Assembly: GCA_910586855.1 (NCBI GenBank)
Contig: CAJUJH010000001.1
Coordinates: 1-64,000 of the forward strand
Direction: 5' to 3'
Length of the DNA stretch: 64,000 bases
Origin: Candidatus Gastranaerophilales bacterium
Lineage (GTDB): Bacteria > Cyanobacteriota > Vampirovibrionia > Gastranaerophilales > Gastranaerophilaceae
A program made the translations under genes and the position numbers. Positions 42,810-50,865 of this stretch are shown here, piece by piece (the stretch's first letter is position 1; each line of letters begins with the position of its first letter). A model generated the notes under the pieces. It was not told the DNA's origin. It made no database searches and was given only the letters and a program-made list of their open reading frames with translations.

Positions 42810-43572
42810 CTACAGTAATTGATATTTACCTTGTCCAATAAATTTTAAATAACCATAATCCCGCAATATTTGTAATTGCTACCTGATTTTTTCTTGAATA
42901 TGATTATTGTCCGGATGTTTAATTTTCAAAACTGATTCAAAAGCATATATTTCAGCAAGTGTAAATTGATTCTTATCAAGCAGCTCAATGCATTTAAGTG
43001 TGTCTAATAACCATCCTTTTGGTATGTTATCCAATTTTCTTAAAAAAGCATTTTATTGAAATTTTTAATTATCAGATTTTTATCTTGTTCAATTCCATCT
43101 TTAATTATAAACAGCATACCGCTTTTGGAATATTGGAGACATCAATATTACAGCCTATCCACCCTGCTCGTTTTGCGGTTTTTGGTAGAGGAGGACGTTC
43201 TTTTATTATAGTTTTTGTAAAATAATGTTTTGGAATAATAATTAAATTGTTGATTTTATAGTCAATTAAGGCATAATTCAAATAAAAAAAATTCGGAACT
43301 GTTCCATTATCAATTTTTTCTATCATTGTCTTATATGCACCGTCTACAATTTGTTTGCCCAATTTTGTTTTACTGCTTTTTAATTCAAACTCTTCCCTGC
43401 ATTCGCCGCAGTAAAAATCCCCTACAGGTTTGTTATTTTCAAAATGTATAAGTTTGTTGCCGCATTTTACACAATATGCATTGTTTTGTGTCCAATTTTC
43501 GCTCATTACTCGTATTTTTTGACATTTTGAATGATAATTTTTTGCTAAACTGTCATTAAATAATAATTCCAT
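42810..43572 (-). pseudogene. DpnI-type restriction endonuclease, disrupted
   Basis: From ATG 43572 the first 155 residues match the catalytic half of DpnI, the type II enzyme that cuts methylated GATC: MELLFNDSLAKNY, YCVKCGN, GDFYCGECREEFELKS and RRAGWIGCNID. The gene then breaks. A missing base in an A run (plus 43123-43126) shifts the frame, a missing base in a T run (plus 43042-43047) shifts it back, and a CAG-to-TAG change (plus 42879-42881) stops it. Read across these, the product continues FTLAEIYAFE...NNHIQEKIR-stop-QLQILRDYGYL...GKY, the DpnI winged-helix end, to a stop at 42810. Total length (~254 codons) equals DpnI. AGGA lies before the start. Confidence 0.85.
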
Positions 43573-43650
43573 ATAAAAATCCTAAATATAAAAACCGTAA
43601 TGTGCTTAAAATTAATACTCCATTTAGTATAAACAATTTTATAAAAAAAA

Positions 43651-43671
43651 GGAACCGATTCTCTCAGTTCC
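43651..43671 (-). terminator. Orphan - strand terminator
   Basis: On the - strand GGAAC and GTTCC form a stem with an 11-nt loop, followed by TTTTTTTT (complement of 43643-43650). No gene on this strand lies between it and radA (43820, + strand). A short RNA from the 43680-43800 region, or an upstream guard for the DpnI-type gene, are both possible. Nothing else is seen in 43573-43819. Confidence 0.6.
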
Positions 43672-43819
43672 ACTGTATTGCCATCACCAGTTAGATATAA
43701 ATTGCATAAATTGTGTTTTGTATAGTCTTATACTAGTTTATTTTTTAACATTTCGTAATTATCCCTTCGTTAGAAATTTCTCATACTAAAGTATAAATTT
43801 TGATGATATAATAAAACCC

Positions 43820-45208
43820 ATGGCAAAAGTGAGAACAAAATGGGTATGTCAAAACTGCGGATATGAAACTGCCTCATATCTTGGCAGGTGCCCTGATTGC
43901 GGTAACTTTTCAACATTTGTTGAAGAAATTACTCAAGCCAAAGTTGAAATTAAAACAAATTCCCCTGCAAATGCTGTTGTATCAAGCAATTTAACTTACA
44001 GTAAAATTGATGAAATCAAGCTTGATGAAACAATCAGAATAAAATCTAAAATTGAAGAACTGGACAGGGTCTTAGGGGGCGGTTTTGTTGAAGGAAGCCT
44101 CGTTCTTTTAGCAGGCGACCCGGGGATTGGTAAATCCACCCTTGTTTTGCAGGCAGCAAAAGCCATAGGGGATGATGGTAAAAAGATTTTATACATTTGC
44201 GCTGAAGAATCCCCAAGCCAGGTAAAACTTAGAGCACAAAGGCTGAACGCAAATTCAGATAACCTTTATGTCACAGCACAGAATTGTCTTGAAGAAATTT
44301 TGAAACAAATTGATGAATTGAAACCCGATTTTTTAATTGTAGACAGCATTCAATCCGTCTTTAGCGCTCAAATAACAAGCTCATCAGGCACGGTATCACA
44401 GATTCGTGAATGTACAAACCTTTTAATGCGCATCGCAAAGACTAAAAATGTGACCACTATTGTAATAGGACATGTTACAAAAGAGGGAAATATCGCAGGA
44501 CCAAAGGTTTTAGAGCATATGGTGGATTGTGTTATAAATTTTGAAGGGGATAAATTCAGAACATACAGAATGCTGCGCTCAATTAAAAACCGTTTCGGCA
44601 CTACAAGCGAAGTCGGTGTCTTTACAATGAATGACTGCGGTTTAGAGGAAATTAAGAACCCGTCTGAACTTTTTCTTTCAGAAAAAAACGGGGAAAATTG
44701 CCCCGGCTGTACGGTTATTGCAACGGTAGAAGGCACACGCACGCTGCTTTTAGAGGTGCAGGCGCTTGTTGGGAACACCCCATACCCAAGCCCAAGGCGG
44801 GTTGCACGCGGCGTAGAGTATAACAGGTTGCTTCAAATCCTTGCTGTGCTTGAAAAAAGAGTGGGTTTAAACCTTTCAAAACAAGATGTTTATATAAACG
44901 TAATTGGCGGGGTGGATATCATAGAGCCTGCAGCGGATTTAGGGATTGCAATGGCAGTTTTAGCCTGTGTACGTGATGTTTGCTGCAAAAAAGATTTGGT
45001 AATAATCGGTGAAATTGGTTTATCAGGTGAGATTCGCGCTGTGGATAACCTTGAAAAACGCTTAAAAGAAGCGCAAAAACTTGGTTTTAAAGAAGCAATA
45101 ATCCCAAAAATCTCATCCGAAACTGTTCAAAAACAAATTAAAACCCTAAAAATCAAAACCACAGAAGTACATAAGCTGATTGATGCCATCACAAAAGCGA
45201 TGGGGTAA
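43820..45208 (+). CDS. radA: DNA repair protein RadA
   Basis: 462 residues. An N-terminal C4 zinc finger (Cys10, 13, 24, 27; WVCQNCG and CPDCG), RecA-like core with Walker A GDPGIGKSTL and the RadA-specific KNRFG motif (SIKNRFGTTSEVG), then a Lon-like C-terminal domain (NVIGGVDIIEPAADLGIAMA). RadA is a hexameric helicase that extends recombination intermediates, including in transformation. TATAAT lies 7 nt before the ATG and no Shine-Dalgarno is present, so the mRNA may be leaderless. Confidence 0.94.
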   Translation: MAKVRTKWVCQNCGYETASYLGRCPDCGNFSTFVEEITQAKVEIKTNSPANAVVSSNLTYSKIDEIKLDETIRIKSKIEELDRVLGGGFVEGSLVLLAGDPGIGKSTLVLQAAKAIGDDGKKILYICAEESPSQVKLRAQRLNANSDNLYVTAQNCLEEILKQIDELKPDFLIVDSIQSVFSAQITSSSGTVSQIRECTNLLMRIAKTKNVTTIVIGHVTKEGNIAGPKVLEHMVDCVINFEGDKFRTYRMLRSIKNRFGTTSEVGVFTMNDCGLEEIKNPSELFLSEKNGENCPGCTVIATVEGTRTLLLEVQALVGNTPYPSPRRVARGVEYNRLLQILAVLEKRVGLNLSKQDVYINVIGGVDIIEPAADLGIAMAVLACVRDVCCKKDLVIIGEIGLSGEIRAVDNLEKRLKEAQKLGFKEAIIPKISSETVQKQIKTLKIKTTEVHKLIDAITKAMG

Positions 45209-45226
45209 TTTTAAATGTAATTTTTT

Positions 45227-45347
45227 CTCCATAAAATTTTTTTGCAAACAGGACACGGGGAAATTTGCGTTTTTATATCATTTATTGATATTGTGCTGCA
45301 CTTGGCAAATTTCTTTTTACGGTCCTTTATTGCAAAATAATTTTCTT
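45227..45347. repeat. Dispersed long-hairpin repeat, copy B
   Basis: Outer arms AAAATTTTTTTGCA (45233-45246) and TGCAAAATAATTTT (45331-45344) pair at 13 of 14 positions. GGAC (45251-45254) pairs with GTCC (45322-45325), and inner arms GAAATTTGC (45260-45268) pair perfectly with GCAAATTTC (45305-45313). Copy A (32769-32893) has the same ends in reverse orientation but different inner arms that also pair. Like copy A, it sits between convergent genes. Confidence 0.7.
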
Positions 45348-45369
45348 CCGCAAAAATGCCCGACAGTAT

Positions 45370-46716
45370 CTATATATCTACATCCCTCATCATATCTTTA
45401 AGAGTTTTTATTGTGGTGTCCATTGATACAATATCTGTGGTTTTTTGCTGTAAAAATCCGTTAATTTCGGGCATAAGTTTAATTGCAATATCCAGTTTCG
45501 GGTTTGAACCCGCTTGATACATACCAACATCAATTAAATCTTTATTTTCACGGTATAGCGCAAGAATTTTTCTCATTTTGCTTGCAGCCTGCTGGTGCTC
45601 TTTATCCGTGATTGCAGTAAAAAGCCTTGAAATGGAGCCAAGCGTGTCGATTGCAGGATAATGATTCTGCTCCGCCACCTTTCTTGATAAGAAAATGTGC
45701 CCGTCCACAATACCGCGGACAATATCCACAATCGGGTCTGTGATATCATCTCCTTCCATAAGAACGGTGTAAAGTGCTGTGATGGAGCCTTTTTCGGAAT
45801 TTCCTGTACGCTCTAAAGCTCTTTGCAGCCAGCTGAATATAGATGGCGGATATCCTTTCATTGTTGGTGGTTCGCCCAATGACAGCCCCACTTCACGCCC
45901 TGCCATTGCGCACCTTGTAACGGTGTCTGTCATCAAAAATACTTTTTTGCCTTTATCTCTAAAATATTCACATACAGAAGTCGCCGCAAGCAGGCATTTC
46001 ATACGGATTAGAGGAGGAAGGTCGCCTGTAGCGCAAACAACCACAGACCTTTTCATACCTTCAGGGCCGAGAGAATCTTCCATAAATTCTTTAACTTCCC
46101 TGCCACGTTCTCCAATCAGCGCCATAACGTTTACATCAGCCTCTGAATTTCTTGCAATCATACCAAGAGTGGTACTTTTACCAACCCCAGACCCTGCAAA
46201 AAGCCCCATACGCTGCCCTGTACCCATAGTAAGGAGTGAATCAATCGCTCTGATTCCTGTTGAAAGCGAATCTTTAATAATCGGACGGCTGAAAGCATCC
46301 GGTACAGAACCGTTAATATTTACATATTCAGCATTTGTAACATCCAAAGGGCGCCCGTCCATTGGTTCTCCAAGCGGGTTTATAAGACGACCTAAAAGAA
46401 AATCCCCGACAGGAAGCATAATCGGACCGCCTGTGCTTTCAACCAGGCTGCCCTGTCCGATACCGTCTCCATCATAAAGAAGTAAAAGCTGCGCCACATC
46501 GCCTTTAAAGGCTTGTACCTCAGCGGCTTTTTTCTCCCCGGTATAGGTTTGGATATAACAAAGGTCGCCGATTTTAAGCCCCGGCAGTTTTACATCCACA
46601 GTCAGCCCCAAAAGCTTTGATACAACTCCTCTGTACTCATAAAGCTTAGTATTTTCAAGAATATTAAGTGCCCGCGTTTTTGTATTATGAATTTTTAATT
46701 GAATACTTTCATCCAT
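45370..46716 (-). CDS. FliI/SctN-type secretion ATPase
   Basis: 448 residues of the flagellar/type III secretion ATPase family, related to F1 beta. LFAGSGVGKSTTLGMIAR is the P-loop, ALIGERGREVKEF and DTVTRCAMAGREVGLSLGEPP are FliI-type, and the N-terminus has the family's short beta region. FliI drives unfolding of export substrates. No other flagellar or injectisome gene is in the window, so which machine it serves is open. A TTGCCT-N17-TATAAT promoter ends 6 nt before the ATG without Shine-Dalgarno. Confidence 0.85.
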   Translation of the reverse strand: MDESIQLKIHNTKTRALNILENTKLYEYRGVVSKLLGLTVDVKLPGLKIGDLCYIQTYTGEKKAAEVQAFKGDVAQLLLLYDGDGIGQGSLVESTGGPIMLPVGDFLLGRLINPLGEPMDGRPLDVTNAEYVNINGSVPDAFSRPIIKDSLSTGIRAIDSLLTMGTGQRMGLFAGSGVGKSTTLGMIARNSEADVNVMALIGERGREVKEFMEDSLGPEGMKRSVVVCATGDLPPLIRMKCLLAATSVCEYFRDKGKKVFLMTDTVTRCAMAGREVGLSLGEPPTMKGYPPSIFSWLQRALERTGNSEKGSITALYTVLMEGDDITDPIVDIVRGIVDGHIFLSRKVAEQNHYPAIDTLGSISRLFTAITDKEHQQAASKMRKILALYRENKDLIDVGMYQAGSNPKLDIAIKLMPEINGFLQQKTTDIVSMDTTIKTLKDMMRDVDI

Positions 46717-46722
46717 AAAAAC

Positions 46723-46751
46723 ATTATAATGATTTTTACACCCGCAGGCAA
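46723..46751 (-). promoter_or_regulatory. Promoter of the FliI-like gene, probable leaderless start
   Basis: On the - strand: TTGCCT (46751-46746), a 17-nt spacer, TATAAT (46728-46723), then 6 nt to the ATG at 46716. Confidence 0.6.
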
Positions 46752-46761
46752 AAAGGTTAAA

Positions 46762-47604
46762 CTAATCCTTATTTTTAATTTGCTTTGATTTTTTAGCTTT
46801 TGGAAGGAAGTTTTCATCTGTTACAACTTTTTTACCTGTTTGAAGTTCAAGATTTTTCTTTGCTTCGCGCGCAATTTTACCGCCTTTTTTAGCAGATTCT
46901 TTATTTTCAATCATTCCTGTTGCATTTTCTGCTTCCGCAATTTGTCTTGTAGAAAGCTCTGCTAATGCTGTAAAAATTAATTCTGCTTCACTCATATGGT
47001 CTCTTAAGTTTTGGGATTTTAATCCTTTTAGATTTTTGTGTTCTTTAACGCTGAATCCGCTCCATTCCTGATGAATAATGTTGGTTAAAATTGCAAATTC
47101 TTCACCCTCTTTAATATCGTGCTCTTTCCAGTAATCTGTCAATTTATTACGCGTCTCTTGACCCGTCATTCTTTGTTGAATCCATTTTTCTGAACGACCA
47201 AGCTTTTTATATGTTTCTCTTGCTCTGTCAATGGCAGTTGTCGGGTCTGCCATTTCTTTAATTCTTTCATATCCTACTTTTGCAAGCCATTGTTTAATGG
47301 GTTCAGCCTTTTTCGAAGGAACGGATTGAATTATGCGAAAAATAGTTTCAACGTCTGCACAATCGGTTTCTCTTTTTTTGCCATCAGGAGCAGTTAATTT
47401 CAACTGTACGATTTTTTCGTACAGTTGACTAAAGCCTTCATCCTCAGCCAGTTTTATCTTTAAATCACTCCAGTATCTTCTCGGGTTTTTACTTTCTGTT
47501 AATATCAAAATGATATCAATAATTGAAAAATACCACTTTTCGCTTTTTTCTTCATAATAAGAACGAACATTACTTTTTTCAAACAATTTTAAATCTTCAG
47601 CCAT
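46762..47604 (-). CDS. Bro-N domain (phage antirepressor-like) protein
   Basis: 280 residues. The N-terminal Bro-N region reads EKSEKWYFSIIDIILILTES, KNPRRYWSDLK and QLKLTAPDGKKRETDCADVET, followed by the family's common second half (AEPIKQWLAKVGYERIKEMADP, LTDYWKEHDIKEGEEFAILTN, NLRDHMSEAELIFTALAE) and a basic tail. Bro proteins are known from phages and mobile DNA as DNA-binding antirepressors. It has its own promoter and lies downstream of an XRE gene on the same strand; no other phage gene is present. Confidence 0.82.
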   Translation of the reverse strand: MAEDLKLFEKSNVRSYYEEKSEKWYFSIIDIILILTESKNPRRYWSDLKIKLAEDEGFSQLYEKIVQLKLTAPDGKKRETDCADVETIFRIIQSVPSKKAEPIKQWLAKVGYERIKEMADPTTAIDRARETYKKLGRSEKWIQQRMTGQETRNKLTDYWKEHDIKEGEEFAILTNIIHQEWSGFSVKEHKNLKGLKSQNLRDHMSEAELIFTALAELSTRQIAEAENATGMIENKESAKKGGKIAREAKKNLELQTGKKVVTDENFLPKAKKSKQIKNKD

Positions 47605-47635
47605 AATTTCTCTCTAAAATTTTCAAACATTTTCC

Positions 47636-47664
47636 ATTATAAAAGATTCAAAAATAAAGGGCAA
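47636..47664 (-). promoter_or_regulatory. Promoter of the Bro-N gene
   Basis: On the - strand: TTGCCC (47664-47659), a 17-nt spacer, TATAAT (47641-47636). The leader is about 25 nt with GAGAG as ribosome-binding site before ATG 47604. Confidence 0.6.
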
Positions 47665-47713
47665 ATTTCTGTCTGCAAAAGATTTATGAAAAATAAACGG
47701 TTTTAATGATTTT

Positions 47714-47944
47714 TCAAGATGACGGTTCATCAAAATCAAAAAGCTCTTTTAAGCTGATATCAAGAGCATTAGCAATGTCTATTATTGTGCCAAAAGACGG
47801 TCTGCTATATGCAACTTCAATTTTGCCCAAAAAACTCAAGTTTTTATTAATTTTATCGGCTAGTTTTTCTTGAGTTAAACCTCTTAGTTCTCTATAGCTT
47901 TTAATGCTTTTGCCAAGCTTTTTGTAGACGGCTTTCTTTTGCAT
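47714..47944 (-). CDS. XRE-family HTH regulator (module copy 4)
   Basis: 76 residues from ATG 47944. The open frame continues 82 codons further upstream with hydrophobic low-quality sequence that runs across the divergent gene, so that extension is rejected. HTH lies around residues 24-45 (LTQEKLADKINKNLSFLGK), and it ends ELFDFDEPSS. It belongs to the same size class as copies 1 and 2, with the shared LGKSIKSYRELRGLTQEKLA-type start. TATACA lies 8 nt before the ATG. It is divergent from an 80-aa gene and upstream of the Bro-N gene. Confidence 0.8.
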   Translation of the reverse strand: MQKKAVYKKLGKSIKSYRELRGLTQEKLADKINKNLSFLGKIEVAYSRPSFGTIIDIANALDISLKELFDFDEPSS

Positions 47945-47947
47945 ATG

Positions 47948-47956
47948 TACAGTGTA
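47948..47956. promoter_or_regulatory. Candidate operator of XRE module 4
   Basis: TACA-G-TGTA, an odd-centred dyad within ATGTACAGTGTATATGT, lies 4-12 nt upstream of the XRE start and overlaps its -10 box. Position suits autorepression; short dyads arise by chance in AT-rich DNA. Confidence 0.4.
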
Positions 47957-48035
47957 TATGTAAAAGTTTATTAAGTTTATGACCTGTATAGACATAAATG
48001 ATATGCTAATCTCTATTATATAAAGGGTTTTAGCT

Positions 48036-48278
48036 ATGAAAAATAAAAGCAGCCATTCTTCTTTAGATGAATTTATATTAGAACAAATAGAAGGCACAAA
48101 AATACTGCACCTTTTATTTAACAGAATACATAAAATTACAAAAGATACTAATATAAAAGATATTTCAAAAATTGGTGCAAAATTTAGCAAAGAACTTTAT
48201 AAAGACTGCAAAAATTTTGAAAAGGTTCTATATGAAATAGAAAAAATGCTAGACCAGTTCCTTCAAAATCCCTATTAA
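48036..48278 (+). CDS. Small helical protein (module 4, 80 aa)
   Basis: 80 residues, helical and charged, starting MKNKSSHSSLDEFILEQIEG and ending MLDQFLQNPY. AAAGGG lies 10 nt before the ATG. A central KDCKNFEKVLYEIEK resembles EQCSNFEMLIDKIKD in the module 3 protein. The last 30 nt overlap the 3' end of the convergent Met-gamma-lyase-like gene. Function unknown. Confidence 0.6.
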   Translation: MKNKSSHSSLDEFILEQIEGTKILHLLFNRIHKITKDTNIKDISKIGAKFSKELYKDCKNFEKVLYEIEKMLDQFLQNPY

Positions 48279-49517
48279 TGCAAGTTTTACATGGAAATAG
48301 CTTAAACCTCCCTGCATATAAACAGCGTAAGGCGAACGGCAAGGTCCGTCTGCCGATAATTCAATCGTGGAGCCTTCTATAAAGCTCCCGCCAGCCATAA
48401 TTAATTTATCCTCATACCCCGGAACCCCGTCAGGAATCGGGGTCAAATAACTTTCTACAGGAGAATATTTTTGCAGCGCACGGCAAAAAGCCTCTTGTGC
48501 TTCCTGTTTTTCAAATTTTATGGTCTGAATTAAATCACACCTTGTACAATCAGATTTTGGATGGGTTTTAAAGCCGACATTTTCAAACACCTTAGCAGCA
48601 AGTATTGCACCTTTAACCGCATAGGAAACTACACTCGGCGCCATAAAAAATCCTTGCAGCATAACGCGTGTCTGGTTAAACATAGCTCCGCCTTCTGTGC
48701 CTATGCCGGGCGCAGTTAAACGTCTTGCGCACATTTCAATTAAATCTTTTCTTCCTGCAAGATAGCCGCCCGCTTCCACTATGCCGCCGCCCGGGTTTTT
48801 AATTAAACTCCCTGCGATTAAATCTGCCCCAACATCTGTTGGTTCAAGCTTTTGTGTAAATTCGCCGTAGCAGTTATCTACAAAACATACGGTTTTTGGA
48901 TTGATGCTTTTTACAATTTTTATAATCTTTTCAATGTCTTCAATGGTTAGAGAATTTCTCAAGCTGTACCCTCTTGAACGTTGAATTGTAACCATTTTGG
49001 TATTTGGCTTTATAAATTTTGGGATTGCATTAAAATCAACATCAAGTTCATTTACTAATGGAATTTCGCTGTATTCAACTCCCATTGCACGCAGCGAGCA
49101 ATTATAAAATTCGTGGTTTTCATTTTTTCCTATGATTTCATCTAAAGTATCATATGGAGCTCCTGCTATTGATACAAGCCCATCCCCCGGTCTTAAAACT
49201 CCAAAAAGCGCGCAGGCAATGGTGTGCGTTCCTGAAACAAAGTGCGGGCGCACAATTGCAGCTTCACAATTAAAAGTATCTTTAAAAACGTTATCAAGTG
49301 CTTCTCTGCCTAAATCGTCATGACCGTAGCCGGTTACTGTGTAGAAATGCTCTTCGCCGATTTTATTTTTTTGAAAAGCCCTTAAAACTTTTAGCTGGTT
49401 ATATTCTGCAATTTCATCAGTTCTTTTAAAAAGTTCTTGCAGCACGGATTCCGCCTCATTTACTATTTGGCGTGCTTTTTCTATTTTTATATCTTTTATC
49501 TCTTCGACAGCTTCCAT
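48249..49517 (-). CDS. Met-gamma-lyase-like / aluminium-resistance family PLP protein
   Basis: 422 residues of the PLP-dependent Met_gamma_lyase (aluminium resistance protein) family: HFYTVTGYGHDDLGREALD, RPHFVSGTHTIACALFG, LRPGDGLVSIAGAPYDTL, VCFVDNCYGEF and the PLP-lysine region AGSLIKNPGGGI. The family is common in Firmicutes and cyanobacteria and its reaction is not firmly known. AAGGAAAAG lies before the ATG. A rubredoxin gene lies just upstream on the same strand. Confidence 0.88.
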   Translation of the reverse strand: MEAVEEIKDIKIEKARQIVNEAESVLQELFKRTDEIAEYNQLKVLRAFQKNKIGEEHFYTVTGYGHDDLGREALDNVFKDTFNCEAAIVRPHFVSGTHTIACALFGVLRPGDGLVSIAGAPYDTLDEIIGKNENHEFYNCSLRAMGVEYSEIPLVNELDVDFNAIPKFIKPNTKMVTIQRSRGYSLRNSLTIEDIEKIIKIVKSINPKTVCFVDNCYGEFTQKLEPTDVGADLIAGSLIKNPGGGIVEAGGYLAGRKDLIEMCARRLTAPGIGTEGGAMFNQTRVMLQGFFMAPSVVSYAVKGAILAAKVFENVGFKTHPKSDCTRCDLIQTIKFEKQEAQEAFCRALQKYSPVESYLTPIPDGVPGYEDKLIMAGGSFIEGSTIELSADGPCRSPYAVYMQGGLSYFHVKLALIGILKELV

Positions 49518-49534
49518 TATTCTTTTCCTTTTAT

Positions 49535-49553
49535 ATCCCCTTTTTAAGGGGGA
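49535..49553. terminator. Hairpin between rubredoxin and PLP-protein genes
   Basis: ATCCCC ... GGGGGAT forms a 6-bp stem around TTTTTAA. A T run follows on the + strand, opposite to the flanking genes, so it may act as an attenuating hairpin rather than a full terminator. Confidence 0.35.
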
Positions 49554-49559
49554 TTTTTA

Positions 49560-49721
49560 TTAATCTTTTTTTACAAACTGACCTTTTGGTGCATAACATA
49601 CAGGGCATTTATAATCTTCAGGAAGGCTTTCAAACGGTGTATTTGCTTCAATTCCGTTATCAGGGTCCCCAATTTCAGGGTCATAAACATATCCGCACAA
49701 AAGGCAAACGTATTTTTCCAT
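49560..49721 (-). CDS. Rubredoxin
   Basis: 53 residues, ATG at 49721, with an excellent TAAGGAG ribosome-binding site. Two Cys pairs hold one iron: CLLCGYVYD (residues 6-14) and CPVCYAPK (39-46); [16 protein letters not shown] is the usual middle. Rubredoxin carries single electrons in anaerobes, often to oxygen- or peroxide-detoxifying proteins such as rubrerythrin or flavodiiron proteins. None is adjacent. It implies an anaerobic or microaerobic lifestyle. Confidence 0.93.
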   Translation of the reverse strand: MEKYVCLLCGYVYDPEIGDPDNGIEANTPFESLPEDYKCPVCYAPKGQFVKKD

Positions 49722-49830
49722 TTTGATTCTCCTTATATTTTACAATAAAAAAATTACTTAAAATATTGTCTTTGTCATCAGACAACAAGACTTAACAGAG
49801 TATAATTTAATGCTTTAAAAATTAATAAAA

Positions 49831-50865
49831 TTAATGATTTACTAAAATTTTCTCTTCTTGTTTTAAATTATGAAACTTCGGCTTTAAATCTTTCATAATT
49901 TCGCTTGCAAGCAAATAAGCCATATTTACTGGAACTGCATTTCCCACCATCTTATATCCATTAACAAGATTTGAATATTTAAAAATAAAATTATCTGGAA
50001 AAGTTTGTATTCTTGCGCATTCTCTTAATGAAAGTCTTCTATATAGATGTTCTTGTCCTTTTACAAATTCTCTTTTATTTTGTTCAATAAAATTCATTTT
50101 AGGAGCCTGGGGATGAATTGGCGCATGGCGACCGCCTGCTTGAATGGTAAATGATGGCTCATCCCAAGCCCTAACTCTGTTTCGAGACATGAATATAGTT
50201 GAAAATCCCCCTATCATGTATTCATGATTTGGAATTTTGCATTTGTTTCCATTAGTATAGTTTTTTTCTTTTGCAGGAATTGCAGAATTTTGTAAATCCC
50301 ATATTGCATCTTTTAATACAGGCTTATAATTTTGCATTTCAGGAAATTTAAAAGTTAAATTCAAATCGCTTCTATAGCCTACAAAAATAACCCTTTTTCT
50401 ATCTTGTGGAACATTATAATTATTTGCATTTATTAATCTAAAACTTAAATTATATCCTGATTCTTTAAATAATTTTTTGATATTAAAAAGCGCATCAAAA
50501 TGTCTTTGTGCAAGCATTCCCTCCACATTTTCAGCTAGAAAAAATAAAGGTTTTTTATCTCTTAAAATCCTAATAAATTCGTAAAAAAGTTTTCCGCGCT
50601 CATCATTTATACCCCTTAATGCACCTGCTTCACTCCAACTTTGGCAAGGGGGACCTCCAATAATTCCTATGCAATCCGGTATATCAAAAGACGGGACATT
50701 TCTTATATTTCTTTTATCCAGATGAGTATTTGGAAAATTATATTCAAATGTTTCCCAAATAGATGGGTCATATTCATTTGCCCAAATAATGTCAAAACCA
50801 GCTTGTTCAAAACCCTTATCCAATCCTCCGGCACCAGAAAATAAGCTTACTACTTTTTTACCCAT
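49831..50865 (-). CDS. DNA cytosine-5 methyltransferase, HaeIII-like (predicted GGCC)
   Basis: 344 residues with all C5-MTase motifs: [13 protein letters not shown] (I), [12 protein letters not shown] (IV, catalytic Cys74), ENVEGM (VI), QDRKR (VIII) and GNAVPV (X). The target-recognition region ([36 protein letters not shown]) closely follows M.HaeIII, which modifies GGCC, from memory of that sequence. It would protect host DNA from the adjoining endonuclease. The start overlaps the endonuclease stop by 8 nt, so translation is coupled. Confidence 0.9.
   Translation of the reverse strand: MGKKVVSLFSGAGGLDKGFEQAGFDIIWANEYDPSIWETFEYNFPNTHLDKRNIRNVPSFDIPDCIGIIGGPPCQSWSEAGALRGINDERGKLFYEFIRILRDKKPLFFLAENVEGMLAQRHFDALFNIKKLFKESGYNLSFRLINANNYNVPQDRKRVIFVGYRSDLNLTFKFPEMQNYKPVLKDAIWDLQNSAIPAKEKNYTNGNKCKIPNHEYMIGGFSTIFMSRNRVRAWDEPSFTIQAGGRHAPIHPQAPKMNFIEQNKREFVKGQEHLYRRLSLRECARIQTFPDNFIFKYSNLVNGYKMVGNAVPVNMAYLLASEIMKDLKPKFHNLKQEEKILVNH

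Noticed and set aside
47945..48190. An 82-codon N-terminal extension of the module 4 XRE protein
   Set aside because: It runs antisense through the divergent small gene and its promoter and has hydrophobic, non-HTH sequence. ATG 47944 gives the normal size of the family.
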